From Urechidicola croceus (lineage in GTDB: Bacteria; Bacteroidota; Bacteroidia; Flavobacteriales; Flavobacteriaceae), in assembly GCA_905181865.1 (NCBI GenBank), contig CAJIZG010000003.1, forward strand, positions 942,001 to 1,006,000: a DNA stretch of 64,000 nt. Direction: 5' to 3'. The notes beneath the pieces are model-generated. The model did not search any database and had not been told where the DNA came from. It saw only the letters and a program-made list of their open reading frames with translations. This document shows, in pieces, positions 28,689 to 37,651 of the stretch (position 1 is the first letter of the stretch; every line of letters starts with the position of its first letter). The position numbers were made by a program, and so were the translations under genes.

Positions 28689-29024
28689 CTATACTTCTGA
28701 TTCAGGAGCGAGTTCAATTTCTAACCCGTCCAGATCTAGTGTTATATGTATTTGACATCCCAATCGACTGTTGTCCTCAACATAAAATGCTTCTGCCAGC
28801 ATCAAGTCCTCATCGGTACTCATCTCTGGTAATTCATGGTCTGAATGCACGTAACATTGACAAGAGGCACACATGGCCATTCCTCCACAAATTCCAATAG
28901 TTCCTTCTGGAGCCAATTCATAGGCTCGAACAACTTCCATTAAATTCATCGCCATATCGGTTGGCGCTTCAATATCATGAACTACTCCGTCCCTATCTTT
29001 TATTTTTATATTTATATCTGACAT
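28689..29024 (-). CDS. 2Fe-2S ferredoxin (adrenodoxin type)
   Basis: 111 residues. Cluster ligands are Cys46, Cys52, Cys55 and Cys90 in ICGGMAMCASC ... RLGC, the adrenodoxin-type spacing (C-x5-C-x2-C), with an additional Cys57. Acidic throughout, as expected for an electron carrier. It is last in the cys cluster, directly after the ferredoxin-NADP reductase, so it very probably passes electrons from that flavoprotein to the siroheme sulfite reductase encoded upstream. Confidence 0.92.
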   Translation of the reverse strand: MSDINIKIKDRDGVVHDIEAPTDMAMNLMEVVRAYELAPEGTIGICGGMAMCASCQCYVHSDHELPEMSTDEDLMLAEAFYVEDNSRLGCQIHITLDLDGLEIELAPESEV

Positions 29025-29098
29025 TTAATCTTATCCTTATTTTATGAAAATCCTGCATTCGTTGAGATTTCGTTCAATGGGCAGCAATGACGATAAAA

Positions 29099-30154
29099 TT
29101 AACCTATACTTTTCACAACTGCTGCTTCAGCTTTCTTAGTTTCACCATCAAACCCTGTTACTCCATTAACTGTAGTATATTTCATCACATATCTTTTACC
29201 AGGATTGATAATATTATATGCGAATTGCACCGCAATTGTTGCTTCGTGGAATCCACATAAGATCAACTTTAATTTTCCAGGATAGCTATTTACATCACCA
29301 ATCGCAAAAATTCCAGGAACGTTTGTTTGATAATCTAAAGCATTGTTCACCACAATGGCGTTCTTTTGAATTTCAAGACCCCAATTAGCAATTGGCCCTA
29401 ATTTTGGTGACAATCCAAACAAAGGAATGAAATGATCCGTTTCTTGAATAATATCTCCTTTTTCTTTATGCTTGATCAACAACGAAACTACTTTACCCGT
29501 TCCATTGATTTCTTTCACTTCGGCATTCGTCAAAAGGTTGATTTTGCCCGCCTTATAAAGTTCTTCCACTTTTTCAACAGAATCTAACGCTCCTCTAAAT
29601 TCTCTACGACGATGCACTAAGGTAACTTCACTCGCAACATCAGACAAAAAGATAGACCAGTCTAGCGCAGAATCGCCACCGCCAGAAATAACAATCTTTT
29701 TATCTCTATAAAATTCTGGATCACGGATAATATATTCTACTCCTTTGTCTTCATAATCTGTTATAGAAGGAATAGGTGGTTTGCGAGGCTCAAACGAACC
29801 TAATCCACCTGCAATAAAAACGACAGGAGCATTGTGTGTCGTTCCTTTATTTGTAGTTACTACAAAACTACCATCTTCTATTTTCTCAATAGTTTCGGCT
29901 CTTTCACCTAGGGTATAACCAGGTTCAAAAGGTTTAATTTGCTCTGCTAAATTATCAATTAATCCACCCGCCATCACTTCTGGAAAACCCGGAATATCAT
30001 AAATAGGTTTTTTCGGATAAATTTCTGAACATTGTCCACCTGTTTGAGGTAACGCATCTATTAAATGACAATGCAACTTTAACAAACCTGCTTCAAATAC
30101 TGTAAACATTCCTACTGGGCCTGCGCCAATAATTAATATATCAGTTTTAATCAT
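29099..30154 (-). CDS. Ferredoxin-NADP(+) reductase, thioredoxin-reductase-like type
   Basis: 351 residues with two dinucleotide motifs: ILIIGAGPVGMFTVFEAGLL for FAD near the start and KIVISGGGDSALDWSI for NADPH around 155, and the C-terminal FAD site GIFAIGDVN. It lacks the CxxC of true thioredoxin reductases, which identifies the TrxR-like FNR group. Start codon overlaps the stop of the siroheme gene by one base, indicating coupling. Role inferred from context: feeds NADPH electrons through the following ferredoxin to sulfite reductase. Confidence 0.88.
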   Translation of the reverse strand: MIKTDILIIGAGPVGMFTVFEAGLLKLHCHLIDALPQTGGQCSEIYPKKPIYDIPGFPEVMAGGLIDNLAEQIKPFEPGYTLGERAETIEKIEDGSFVVTTNKGTTHNAPVVFIAGGLGSFEPRKPPIPSITDYEDKGVEYIIRDPEFYRDKKIVISGGGDSALDWSIFLSDVASEVTLVHRRREFRGALDSVEKVEELYKAGKINLLTNAEVKEINGTGKVVSLLIKHKEKGDIIQETDHFIPLFGLSPKLGPIANWGLEIQKNAIVVNNALDYQTNVPGIFAIGDVNSYPGKLKLILCGFHEATIAVQFAYNIINPGKRYVMKYTTVNGVTGFDGETKKAEAAVVKSIG

Positions 30155-30729
30155 TACTCTTTTATTATAAAACTCTTTGTTAATTTATTTAATATTGAAA
30201 CTTTTTGGCTAAAATTTCCTTTTAAGCCACTTCTATACACGCTCAAATTTTCGACCAAATCATCAATATTTTCAGGAATTATTTCTTCAAAAAATTGACG
30301 TAATCTGTTTGCCATAGTTGGCGACTTACCATTGGTTGAAATTGCAACCTTTACATTTCCCTTTGTTACAATTCCGCCCAAATAAAAATCACATAGATCT
30401 GGAGTATCAGCCACATTTACCAACAATTGTTTTGACTTCGCATCTTGATAAATCTGACGATTCACATCAATATTGTCTGTAGCAGCTATTACCATATGCT
30501 GTTTATGTAGCAGATTCTTGCTATAAGGTCTCCACATTAATGGGGTTTTATATGTATTTGCTAGTGCAATAATGTCTTTCGAAAATTCTTTCGACGCTAC
30601 TACCACATTCGCATTTGGACTAGATTTTAATAAAAAAGAAAGTTTTTCATACCCCACAGTTCCCCCTCCAATAATCATTATATTGAGCTCGGATACTTTT
30701 AAAAAAATGGGATATAATTCATTTTTCAT
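30154..30729 (-). CDS. Precorrin-2 dehydrogenase/sirohydrochlorin ferrochelatase (siroheme synthase, CysG N-terminal type)
   Basis: 191 residues. NAD-binding start ELNIMIIGGGTVGYEKLSFLL, then VVIAATDN-like MVIAATDNIDVNRQI, and VNVADTPDLCDFYLGGIVTKGNVKVAISTNGKSPTMANRLRQFFE in the family order. It makes siroheme from precorrin-2 for the sulfite reductase encoded just before it. The uroporphyrinogen methyltransferase half of CysG is absent and no cobA gene is in the window, so that step must be encoded elsewhere. It overlaps both neighbours by one base. Confidence 0.92.
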   Translation of the reverse strand: MKNELYPIFLKVSELNIMIIGGGTVGYEKLSFLLKSSPNANVVVASKEFSKDIIALANTYKTPLMWRPYSKNLLHKQHMVIAATDNIDVNRQIYQDAKSKQLLVNVADTPDLCDFYLGGIVTKGNVKVAISTNGKSPTMANRLRQFFEEIIPENIDDLVENLSVYRSGLKGNFSQKVSILNKLTKSFIIKE

Positions 30730-32828
30730 TATACAACGGTATTCAATTGTTCTTCTCTGTAATTTTCAATCCTTTTTACAAAAGACTTGGCACCTTCCAA
30801 ATAATTTAAAGCAAATTCCTTACTTGGCGTATTTTGATTTATTTGGTTTACAAAAGTACTAAAACTAGTTGGTAACTCAATTATGTCTAATTCTACAAAA
30901 TGTGTATCAAAATCTTTGATGATTCCGCCATGCGTATTTGTCTTTTTTCCTTCTGATATCAATAAGGCTTTTGCCGCATTTACAATAGAGGCATATGCGT
31001 GATAAATACTATCTGACCATTGCTTTTGATCTATCGCAAATTGCGCATTTTCAATTTTCTCTTCACTTTCATAAATCAAAGTTTGAATTAAATCAATCAC
31101 AACTCCAGCACACTCTCCTACTCCAATAGCTTTTACATACTTTTCTTCTGTTCCCCAGTCAATAAAGTCTGAAGCTTCTAAATTATCTGTATTCGCTAAA
31201 GGCTTTAATAATTCGTAAAAATAAATCTCTCCTTTACGATCATAGTACTGCAAGAATTTTTCAGAATCTAAGGCATTTTGAGCATAATCATTCAATAAAT
31301 ATCGCAAAGCATCATCCCCTCTTTTACTAGGTATTTTAATTACTTTATCTGAATATCTACCTTGACCGTTTCCAATATTTCCTCCACCCAATAATACTTG
31401 TAAGGCTGGTGCTACTTGCTTATTTTTTGTACGGATTGACATTCCTTGGAAACCAATTTCTGCCATATTGTGCTGTCCACAAGCATTCATACAACCACTA
31501 ATCTTAATAGTAATATCTTTATTATTAATGTATTGTGGGTATTCTATTTTTAAAACACGCTCTAACTCATCGGCAATACCTGTACTGCTTGAAATACCTA
31601 AGTTACAGGTATCCGTTCCTGGGCAGGCTGTAATATCTTGCGCAGAATTATAGCCTAAATCAACAAAGCCTAATTTTTGTAATTCAACATAAAAAAATGG
31701 AAGTAATTCCTCTTTTACATGTTTGACCAAAATATTTTGCCGTAAACTTAAGCGAATTTCATCACCCGCATAGTTTTTAACTAAATCTGCTAATAATCTT
31801 GCTTTATCTGTATAAAAATCTCCTAATAAAACTTTGATTCCTATAGCAAATAATCCTTCTTGTTTCTGAGCAAATACATTTCCTGCTTTCCACGCTTGAA
31901 AAGTGGCTTGATCTTCAATGGCTACATTTGGAGTTTCTAAGGTCGTCAATTGAATTTCCTTCTCAAACTTTGAAGTATCAATTGCTACTGATTGCTGCAC
32001 TAATGCTAACTGTTCTTCTTTTAATAATTTAATAAAAGCCTCTACACCTATATCTTTTAACAAGAACTTCATACGTGCTTTTGCTCTACGAGTTCTTTCA
32101 CCATACCGGTCAAAAACTCGCAATGTACCTTCTGTTAAAGGAATAATTTTATCTGTTTCAATAAAGTCATAAATCACATCACCATGACGCGGCTGAGATC
32201 CTAAACCTCCTCCAAGTAATACTTTAAATCCACGTTTTCCATCTTTTATTTTAGCTATAAACCCAAGATCATGCATATAACTCAAGCCCGTATCAGCATC
32301 CGTTCCAGAAAAAGAAATCTTGAACTTACGTCCCATTTCTTGACATATTGGATTTCTTAAGAAGAAACGGAACATGGCATCTGCATAAGGAGATACATCA
32401 AACGGTTCGTCTACATCAATTCCAGCCGTTTCTGAAGCAGTAATATTTCTAACGGTATTACCGCAAGCTTCACGAAGCGTAATATCACTTTTTTCTAACT
32501 CAGCCCATAAGTCAGGCGTTCTATCCAAACTGACATGGTGAATTTGAATATCTTGTCTTGTTGTAATATGTAATCTGCCTCGAGAATACTCATCAGACAC
32601 ATCACATATTCTATGTAATTGATCAGATGAAACTTTCCCAAATGGCAATTTAATTCTAATCATTTGAACACCTGCTTGACGTTGCCCGTAAACTCCACGA
32701 GCCAATCTTAAACTTCTAAAGCGCTCTTCATCTATTTTATCATCCTTAAAAAGTCTTATTTTCTTTTCTAAATCGATGATGTCTTTTTCGACAATTGAAT
32801 TCTCAATTTCAGTTCTAAAACTTAACAT
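30729..32828 (-). CDS. cysI: Siroheme-dependent sulfite (nitrite) reductase with C-terminal HEPN domain
   Basis: 699 residues. The N-terminal about 560 residues are a ferredoxin-type sulfite/nitrite reductase: two ferrodoxin-like half domains (AGVQMIRIKLPFGKVS; RLHITTRQDIQIHHV) and the 4Fe-4S/siroheme ligands in ACPGTDTC and ISGCMNACGQH (C-x5-C and C-x3-C). Reduces sulfite to sulfide with six electrons. The last about 130 residues (ENAQFAIDQKQWSDSIYHAYASIVNAAKALL, NTHGGIIKDF) form a HEPN domain without the RxxxxH nuclease motif. Placed between cysH and siroheme synthase in one tight operon. Sulfite rather than nitrite is inferred from context. Confidence 0.92.
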   Translation of the reverse strand: MLSFRTEIENSIVEKDIIDLEKKIRLFKDDKIDEERFRSLRLARGVYGQRQAGVQMIRIKLPFGKVSSDQLHRICDVSDEYSRGRLHITTRQDIQIHHVSLDRTPDLWAELEKSDITLREACGNTVRNITASETAGIDVDEPFDVSPYADAMFRFFLRNPICQEMGRKFKISFSGTDADTGLSYMHDLGFIAKIKDGKRGFKVLLGGGLGSQPRHGDVIYDFIETDKIIPLTEGTLRVFDRYGERTRRAKARMKFLLKDIGVEAFIKLLKEEQLALVQQSVAIDTSKFEKEIQLTTLETPNVAIEDQATFQAWKAGNVFAQKQEGLFAIGIKVLLGDFYTDKARLLADLVKNYAGDEIRLSLRQNILVKHVKEELLPFFYVELQKLGFVDLGYNSAQDITACPGTDTCNLGISSSTGIADELERVLKIEYPQYINNKDITIKISGCMNACGQHNMAEIGFQGMSIRTKNKQVAPALQVLLGGGNIGNGQGRYSDKVIKIPSKRGDDALRYLLNDYAQNALDSEKFLQYYDRKGEIYFYELLKPLANTDNLEASDFIDWGTEEKYVKAIGVGECAGVVIDLIQTLIYESEEKIENAQFAIDQKQWSDSIYHAYASIVNAAKALLISEGKKTNTHGGIIKDFDTHFVELDIIELPTSFSTFVNQINQNTPSKEFALNYLEGAKSFVKRIENYREEQLNTVV

Positions 32829-32838
32829 AATTTTTTAT

Positions 32839-33468
32839 TTAGGCGTGTAATCCACATTCTCTACTCTCCAATACTTTAGTAGGATCATAATATTTAAACT
32901 CGTTTGGCAAATTATTTTCCTTCAAGTAAACATCCAATTGCTCATCAGACCAGTTGTAAAAAGGGCTCACTTTTAAAACGCCATCTGCACTTACAGAAAC
33001 GATGTCTATAGAGTTTCTAAAAGTAGTCTGTCCTTTTCTCAAGTTCGTAAACCAAACATCAGGCGTATGCGCTGCCATCGCTCTTCTAAATGGTTCTAAT
33101 TTTACTTGTTCTGTAAATAATTTATGCTTTGGATCATCGATTGATGGAATCCCCATCGTTGCATCTCTATGACTTGTTGTTTGAGCAGGAACATACAAAT
33201 AAACGTTTAACTGCAGTTGATCAATCAACTCATCTGCATGTCTATAGGTATTGGGAGTATTGTATCCCGTATCGCACCAAATTACTTTCATGTCCTTATC
33301 CACTTTTGAAACAGCATTAAGAATCGCCACTTCATAAGGTCTAAAGTTGGTCGTAACTAACGGATTTTTAGCGACTAATAACGCCCACTCAATTATCTCA
33401 TGTGGTGTTTTATCACTCAAATACTCATTTGCTTTTTGAATTTCTTCTCTTTCTAAAACTACACGCAT
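32839..33468 (-). CDS. cysH: Phosphoadenylyl-sulfate reductase
   Basis: 209 residues of the PP-loop PAPS reductase family, which uses thioredoxin to reduce activated sulfate to sulfite. Ends with the catalytic ECGLHA tail, and FRRAMAAHTPDVWFTNLRKGQ is the adenylate-binding core. The paired cysteines that mark the Fe-S type APS reductases are not present in the KLEPFRRAM region, which points to the PAPS type. Starts a tight operon with cysI (10-bp gap). cysD, cysN and cysC, which supply activated sulfate, are not in this window. Confidence 0.92.
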   Translation of the reverse strand: MRVVLEREEIQKANEYLSDKTPHEIIEWALLVAKNPLVTTNFRPYEVAILNAVSKVDKDMKVIWCDTGYNTPNTYRHADELIDQLQLNVYLYVPAQTTSHRDATMGIPSIDDPKHKLFTEQVKLEPFRRAMAAHTPDVWFTNLRKGQTTFRNSIDIVSVSADGVLKVSPFYNWSDEQLDVYLKENNLPNEFKYYDPTKVLESRECGLHA

Positions 33469-33592
33469 CTTCTCAAAGTTTAATTAAAATCTATTAACCT
33501 ATCGGATTACTAGATTAAAAAACAAATGTATACTATATTTATTGTATTCACAAAGTTTTTTTAAGAAAAAAGTCGAAAAATTCTGAACTTCT

Positions 33593-34006
33593 TTATAAAA
33601 TAAGATCCTCTAAAGAAGTATTTCTGAAAATTTGAAGCGTACTATCTCGTACTTGAATCATTAATTTATGAACACTACATGCCTTTTCATCTGGACAATC
33701 ATCGCACTTTTCATAAAAATTAAGGCTCACACATGGCAACATAGCAATGGGTCCTTCCAAAACACGAATAACATCTGTCATTAATATCTCCGAAGGTTCT
33801 TTGATCAAATAGTAACCACCACCTTTACCCTTTTTTGAGCCGAGCATACCTCTTTTTCTTAAGGATAAAAGAATGCTCTCTAAGAATTTCTGAGAAATAT
33901 TTTCACTCTTAGAAATTTCTACAATTTGCACTGGTTTCTTTGAGTCTTCTTGTTTTGCCAAATAGGTGAGAGCTTTTAACCCATATTTTGTCTTCTTCGA
34001 AAGCAT
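33593..34006 (-). CDS. Rrf2-family transcriptional regulator with cysteine cluster
   Basis: 137 residues. Winged helix: MLSKKTKYGLKALTYLAKQE, then recognition region ENISQKFLESILLSLRKRGML and wing KKGKGGGYYL. A C-terminal cysteine group, Cys92, Cys101, Cys104, Cys110 with His113 (PCVSLNFYEKCDDCPDEKAC), suggests an Fe-S cluster or thiol sensor like IscR/NsrR, although spacing differs from IscR. Sited between the methionine genes and cysH, with 125 bp before cysH, so it probably controls the cys genes in response to cysteine or cluster state. Inference from position and family (CymR, IscR). Confidence 0.88.
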   Translation of the reverse strand: MLSKKTKYGLKALTYLAKQEDSKKPVQIVEISKSENISQKFLESILLSLRKRGMLGSKKGKGGGYYLIKEPSEILMTDVIRVLEGPIAMLPCVSLNFYEKCDDCPDEKACSVHKLMIQVRDSTLQIFRNTSLEDLIL

Positions 34007-34068
34007 TAGTCTACTTAATTGATAGTTTTAGTTGGTGAAAGTACTAAAATTTATACTAAAGCAGTCTT

Positions 34069-35241
34069 TTACATTACAATTAACGCTTGTTCTAAATCAG
34101 CTATAATATCATCTATATTTTCTAAACCGATAGAAATTCGAACCAATCCATCCGTAATCCCCACCATTAAACGATCTTCTATACTCAATTTACTATGCGT
34201 TGTAGAGGCTGGATGTGTTACAATAGTCCGTGTATCTCCTAAATTTGCCGATAAAGTACACATCTTAATATTATTTAAGAAATTTCTTCCAGCGTCAATT
34301 CCTCCCACAACTTCAAAAGCAATGATATTACCCCCCAACTTCATTTGCTTTTTAGCAATTTCATATTGAGGATGTGATTTCAAAAACGGATACTTAACCC
34401 AATTTATATTGGATTTCGACTCCAAATACTTTGCTGCTTTTAGCGCATTCTCACAATGTCTGTCTACACGAATAGACAACGTTTCTAAACTCTTTGAAAG
34501 TACCCATGCATTAAACGGAGACATCGCTGGCCCCGTATTTCTTGAGAATAAATAGATTTCTCTCATCAAATCATTCGTTCCAACAGTAACTCCACCTAAT
34601 ACGCGGCCCTGACCATCCATTAATTTTGTAGCGGAATGAATTACAAGATCTGCTCCAAACTTAATAGGTTGCTGCAAATAGGGCGTGGCAAAGCAATTGT
34701 CGATGACTAAAAGTAAATTATGTTTTTTAGCAATCGCTCCCATTTTCTCCAAATCTAAAATATCAACACCCGGATTGGTCGGAGACTCTGCGAATAACAT
34801 TTTCGTACTTGGCCGAATCAAACTTTCTATATCTTCTATTTTCAGTACATCAAAATAAGATGTCGTAATATTCCATTTCGGAAAATATTTGGTAAACAAG
34901 GCGTGTGTTGATCCAAATATCGATCGCGAAGAAACAATATGATCACCACTATCTAACAGCGCACCTAAGGTTGAAAAGATTGCTGACATTCCTGTTGCGA
35001 AAGCATAACCTGCCTCTGCACCTTCCATTTTTACAACTTTAGAAACGAATTCCGTTGTATTCGGGTTACTGAATCTGCTGTATAAATTCTTCTCTTTTTC
35101 TTCAGCAAACGAAGCACGCATATCTTCAGCATCATCAAATATAAAACTAGATGTTAAATATAATGGTGTAGAATGCTCAGCAAACTGAGATCGCTCAGTT
35201 TGAGTTCTAATAGCCTCGGTTTCAAAATTGTAATCACTCAT
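34069..35241 (-). CDS. metZ: O-succinyl/O-acetylhomoserine sulfhydrylase-like PLP enzyme
   Basis: 390 residues of the Cys/Met metabolism PLP family. PLP lysine is in VIHSATKLMDGQGRVLGG and the pyridine-ring aspartate in LLVIDNCFATPY; the start RTQTERSQFAEHSTPLYLTSSF and end SIGLENIDDIIADLEQAL are family-typical. It follows metX by 55 bp and should convert the acylated homoserine plus sulfide to homocysteine. Cystathionine gamma-synthase cannot be excluded from sequence alone, but the direct neighbourhood of metX and the sulfide-producing genes favours direct sulfhydrylation. A second, longer sulfhydrylase (metY) is encoded 2.4 kb upstream. Confidence 0.82.
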   Translation of the reverse strand: MSDYNFETEAIRTQTERSQFAEHSTPLYLTSSFIFDDAEDMRASFAEEKEKNLYSRFSNPNTTEFVSKVVKMEGAEAGYAFATGMSAIFSTLGALLDSGDHIVSSRSIFGSTHALFTKYFPKWNITTSYFDVLKIEDIESLIRPSTKMLFAESPTNPGVDILDLEKMGAIAKKHNLLLVIDNCFATPYLQQPIKFGADLVIHSATKLMDGQGRVLGGVTVGTNDLMREIYLFSRNTGPAMSPFNAWVLSKSLETLSIRVDRHCENALKAAKYLESKSNINWVKYPFLKSHPQYEIAKKQMKLGGNIIAFEVVGGIDAGRNFLNNIKMCTLSANLGDTRTIVTHPASTTHSKLSIEDRLMVGITDGLVRISIGLENIDDIIADLEQALIVM

Positions 35242-35296
35242 ATTAGTATTTATTTATTGATGCCTACATCAATTTTATGACTCCTTATAACATCAA

Positions 35297-36271
35297 TTAT
35301 GTGTTAAAAACGTCTTTTAATAATTCGTTTAATTGGTCAAACTCAATTAAAAAACCATCATGTCCATAAATGGATTTAATTTCTTTGAGTTCGTTGCCGA
35401 CACCTATTTCATCCAGCATTTTGGCAGTATCAATATTTTCTTGTGGAACAAAAAAGATATCCGTATCAATCACCACTTGTGTGATTTTTGCTTTAATCGA
35501 TTTTGCCACTTCCTTAAAATCACCTCTTCCTCGAGTAATGTCTATGTGAGTTAGCAAATAATTCATTAATTGGTAGGCTTCTAAATCAAATCGTTCTTCT
35601 ATTCGATTTCCATGATGCAACAACCAACTTTCGGCATTAAAAATACCCAACTCCTCGTTTATACTTCTGTTGAATCTTTCTTTAAAAGAAAGCGCTGTTC
35701 TATAAAACAACATCGCCATTAACCTAGCGTCATGCAAAGGTCTAGATGAATTATTTAATATTTGTTCTTGCGTAAGATTATGTGCAATAATCCAATCAGA
35801 AGTTTTCCAATCTGAACCTAAAACCACTAAATGCGTCATCAAATCTGGAAAAAGCACCGACATTTCCCATGCAATTCCGCCACCCAATGATGGGCCAATT
35901 ACTGAATGAAGTTTTGCAATTCCAATAGCCTCTAATCCTAAACCGAATATTTTAGCAATATCCCTTGGTTTAAAATCTCTGTAATTATTTATAAGATTTA
36001 CAGGTTTCTTATCGTAACCGTTTCCTGGAATATCAAATGAAATAACGCTATATTTATGGGTGTCAATCAGTTTACCTTTCCCTACAATTCCACTCCACCA
36101 ACCTTGGTCTCCCGCTACTTCAGAATTACCCGTTAAGGCATGACTAATCATTACAATAGGTGCTACATGCAATGGCAGCCCGATCAACTGATAAGTCAAA
36201 TCAAAATCCGACGTAAATCCTGTTTCAGTTTTAAACTCTGAAATTTGAATATGATGTAATGTGTTTTTCAA
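35297..36271 (-). CDS. metX: Homoserine O-acyltransferase (MetX-type alpha/beta hydrolase)
   Basis: 324 residues, shorter than the about 370 of standard MetX. The nucleophile elbow GPSLGGGIAWEM, preceded by IGIAKLHSVI, and later the Asp/His region (VVIDTDIFFVPQEN and SIYGHDGFLIEF) give a complete Ser-Asp-His triad. Activates homoserine, first step of methionine synthesis. It stands directly downstream of a SAM-I riboswitch and heads a run of co-oriented sulfur genes. Acetyl versus succinyl donor is not decided; MetX enzymes commonly use acetyl-CoA. Confidence 0.85.
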   Translation of the reverse strand: MKNTLHHIQISEFKTETGFTSDFDLTYQLIGLPLHVAPIVMISHALTGNSEVAGDQGWWSGIVGKGKLIDTHKYSVISFDIPGNGYDKKPVNLINNYRDFKPRDIAKIFGLGLEAIGIAKLHSVIGPSLGGGIAWEMSVLFPDLMTHLVVLGSDWKTSDWIIAHNLTQEQILNNSSRPLHDARLMAMLFYRTALSFKERFNRSINEELGIFNAESWLLHHGNRIEERFDLEAYQLMNYLLTHIDITRGRGDFKEVAKSIKAKITQVVIDTDIFFVPQENIDTAKMLDEIGVGNELKEIKSIYGHDGFLIEFDQLNELLKDVFNT

Positions 36272-36344
36272 CGTAATTAAAATTTAATATTAAATACGAA
36301 AAGAAGTTATTATAAAAAGAGAAGAATTGAGCAAAATTCATACT

Positions 36345-36443
36345 GTTATCTATCCAAAAAATTGGTAGAATTTAGCACCTACTTTAAAATTAAAGGGTTG
36401 CTAAGGATTCAACGGGTCTAATCCCTCGGCCTTTCTTTATAAC
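36345..36443 (-). promoter_or_regulatory. SAM-I (S-box) riboswitch upstream of metX
   Basis: On the minus strand: GTTATAAAGAAAGGCCGAGGG opens P1 and P2, then GATTAGACCCGTTGAATCC, the invariant core TTAGCAACCC, the P4 signal AAGTAGGTGCTAAATTCTAC and closing ATAAC. These are the hallmarks of the S-box aptamer that turns genes off when SAM is high. It lies 74 bp before metX. No clear terminator follows, so control is probably at translation or by a weak hairpin. Confidence 0.88.
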
Positions 36444-36633
36444 ATTTTCAATAAGTATTTGAACTTAGGTACAAAATAAAGCATAAATAAATTATTGAGC
36501 AATATTTATAGTGATTTTCTTTATTTTAAAACCTAAACAAATAGACCTGCTTTTCGACTAAAACTATTTGAAAAAACTTATTTTTAAATCATACAATCTA
36601 TTTAACCTTTAAGCAGGGACTCTATCTTTGAGT

Positions 36634-37512
36634 TATAGAATTCTTCCTATTTTAATAATCATATTACTATTCAATTATTCTTGCCAAAAAAACAGGACAC
36701 TATAAAAATAGGAATGTGTTCAGATGCATACCTATCTCACATGCACCACTCTGAATACAGAATGAATACCTTCATTGGTAGGATGAAAAATGCTACACCA
36801 GACTTTATAATAGAACTCGGTGATTTTGCAACACCTGCGCACGAATACAAACATCCTTTTGATATTTGGAATTCTTTTCCCAGTGATAAATATCCTATCC
36901 TTGGCTAGCACGAAATAGATATTGGTTTTTCTCGACAAGAAGCCATAGCATGCCGTGGTATGAAACTCATAGTTTTCTTTTGCCCAAAATAATTTTCATT
37001 TTATTGCCTTAGATGGTAACGATCTGAGAACGAAAAGGGATACAACAACATGTTGGATCTAAACAAATTGATTGGTTAAAATAAGAACTCGAAATATCCT
37101 ATAGTTATTTTTTTACATCAAGGACTAAGGACATATCATGGAGGGGAAGGTGATGACTATGGCATGGAAAATGATAAAGAAATAAGACAATAGTAGCGGT
37201 TCATAACCGCTCGCATCCTAAAACAAAAGTAATTGTTTACTTTAATGGTCATACCCCATTTAGACTATGCTGAACAGGTGAACGATTTGGTACGTCACTA
37301 TTAATTCAATGTCATATCAATGAATGGAAGAAGCATATAAGATATAGCGATGAAATTGATAAAAATTTTCGTTAGATAAAATACACAGCACCCCTAAAGA
37401 ATCGCTTTTTACTACAGTTGAAATCTCAACAGAAGGAACTATCAAAATTAATGATAAGAAAACGGAATGGTCAGGGCCTTCTTCTTGGGAGGTTGGTTAT
37501 CCAGAATTTTAA
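36634..37512 (+). pseudogene. Calcineurin-like metallophosphoesterase lipoprotein, disrupted
   Basis: A lipoprotein signal YRILPILIIILLFNYSCQKN is followed after a frameshift by IGMCSDAYLSHMHHSEYRMN, FIIELGDFATPAHEYKHPFD, IWNSFPSDKYPILG-TAG-HEIDIGF, which match the metal-binding blocks of calcineurin-type phosphoesterases (D-x-H, GD, GNHE, where the Asn codon is now TAG). Later fragments continue in other frames (FNGHT-like, SMSY) and the original end KINDKKTEWSGPSSWEVGYP reaches the TAA at 37510. Multiple stops and shifts show it is inactive. TATCTTTG at 36623-36630 may be its old promoter. Confidence 0.75.
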
Positions 37513-37589
37513 AAGAATATGTGAAACCAAAAATATACAAAAGACTCATGAGATTTAATCTTGATTAATCAAATTTAAAATCAAAACTA

Positions 37590-37627
37590 AAAAGCAGGCT
37601 GAACTTAATATCAACCTGCTTTTTTTA
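37590..37627. terminator. Bidirectional intrinsic terminator beyond metY
   Basis: Stem AAGCAGG / CCTGCTT with A run on one side and T run on the other, so it can end transcription from both directions; metY ends 25 bp away on the minus strand. Confidence 0.82.
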
Positions 37628-37651
37628 TTTATTTAGAAGCCTAAAAAAGTA

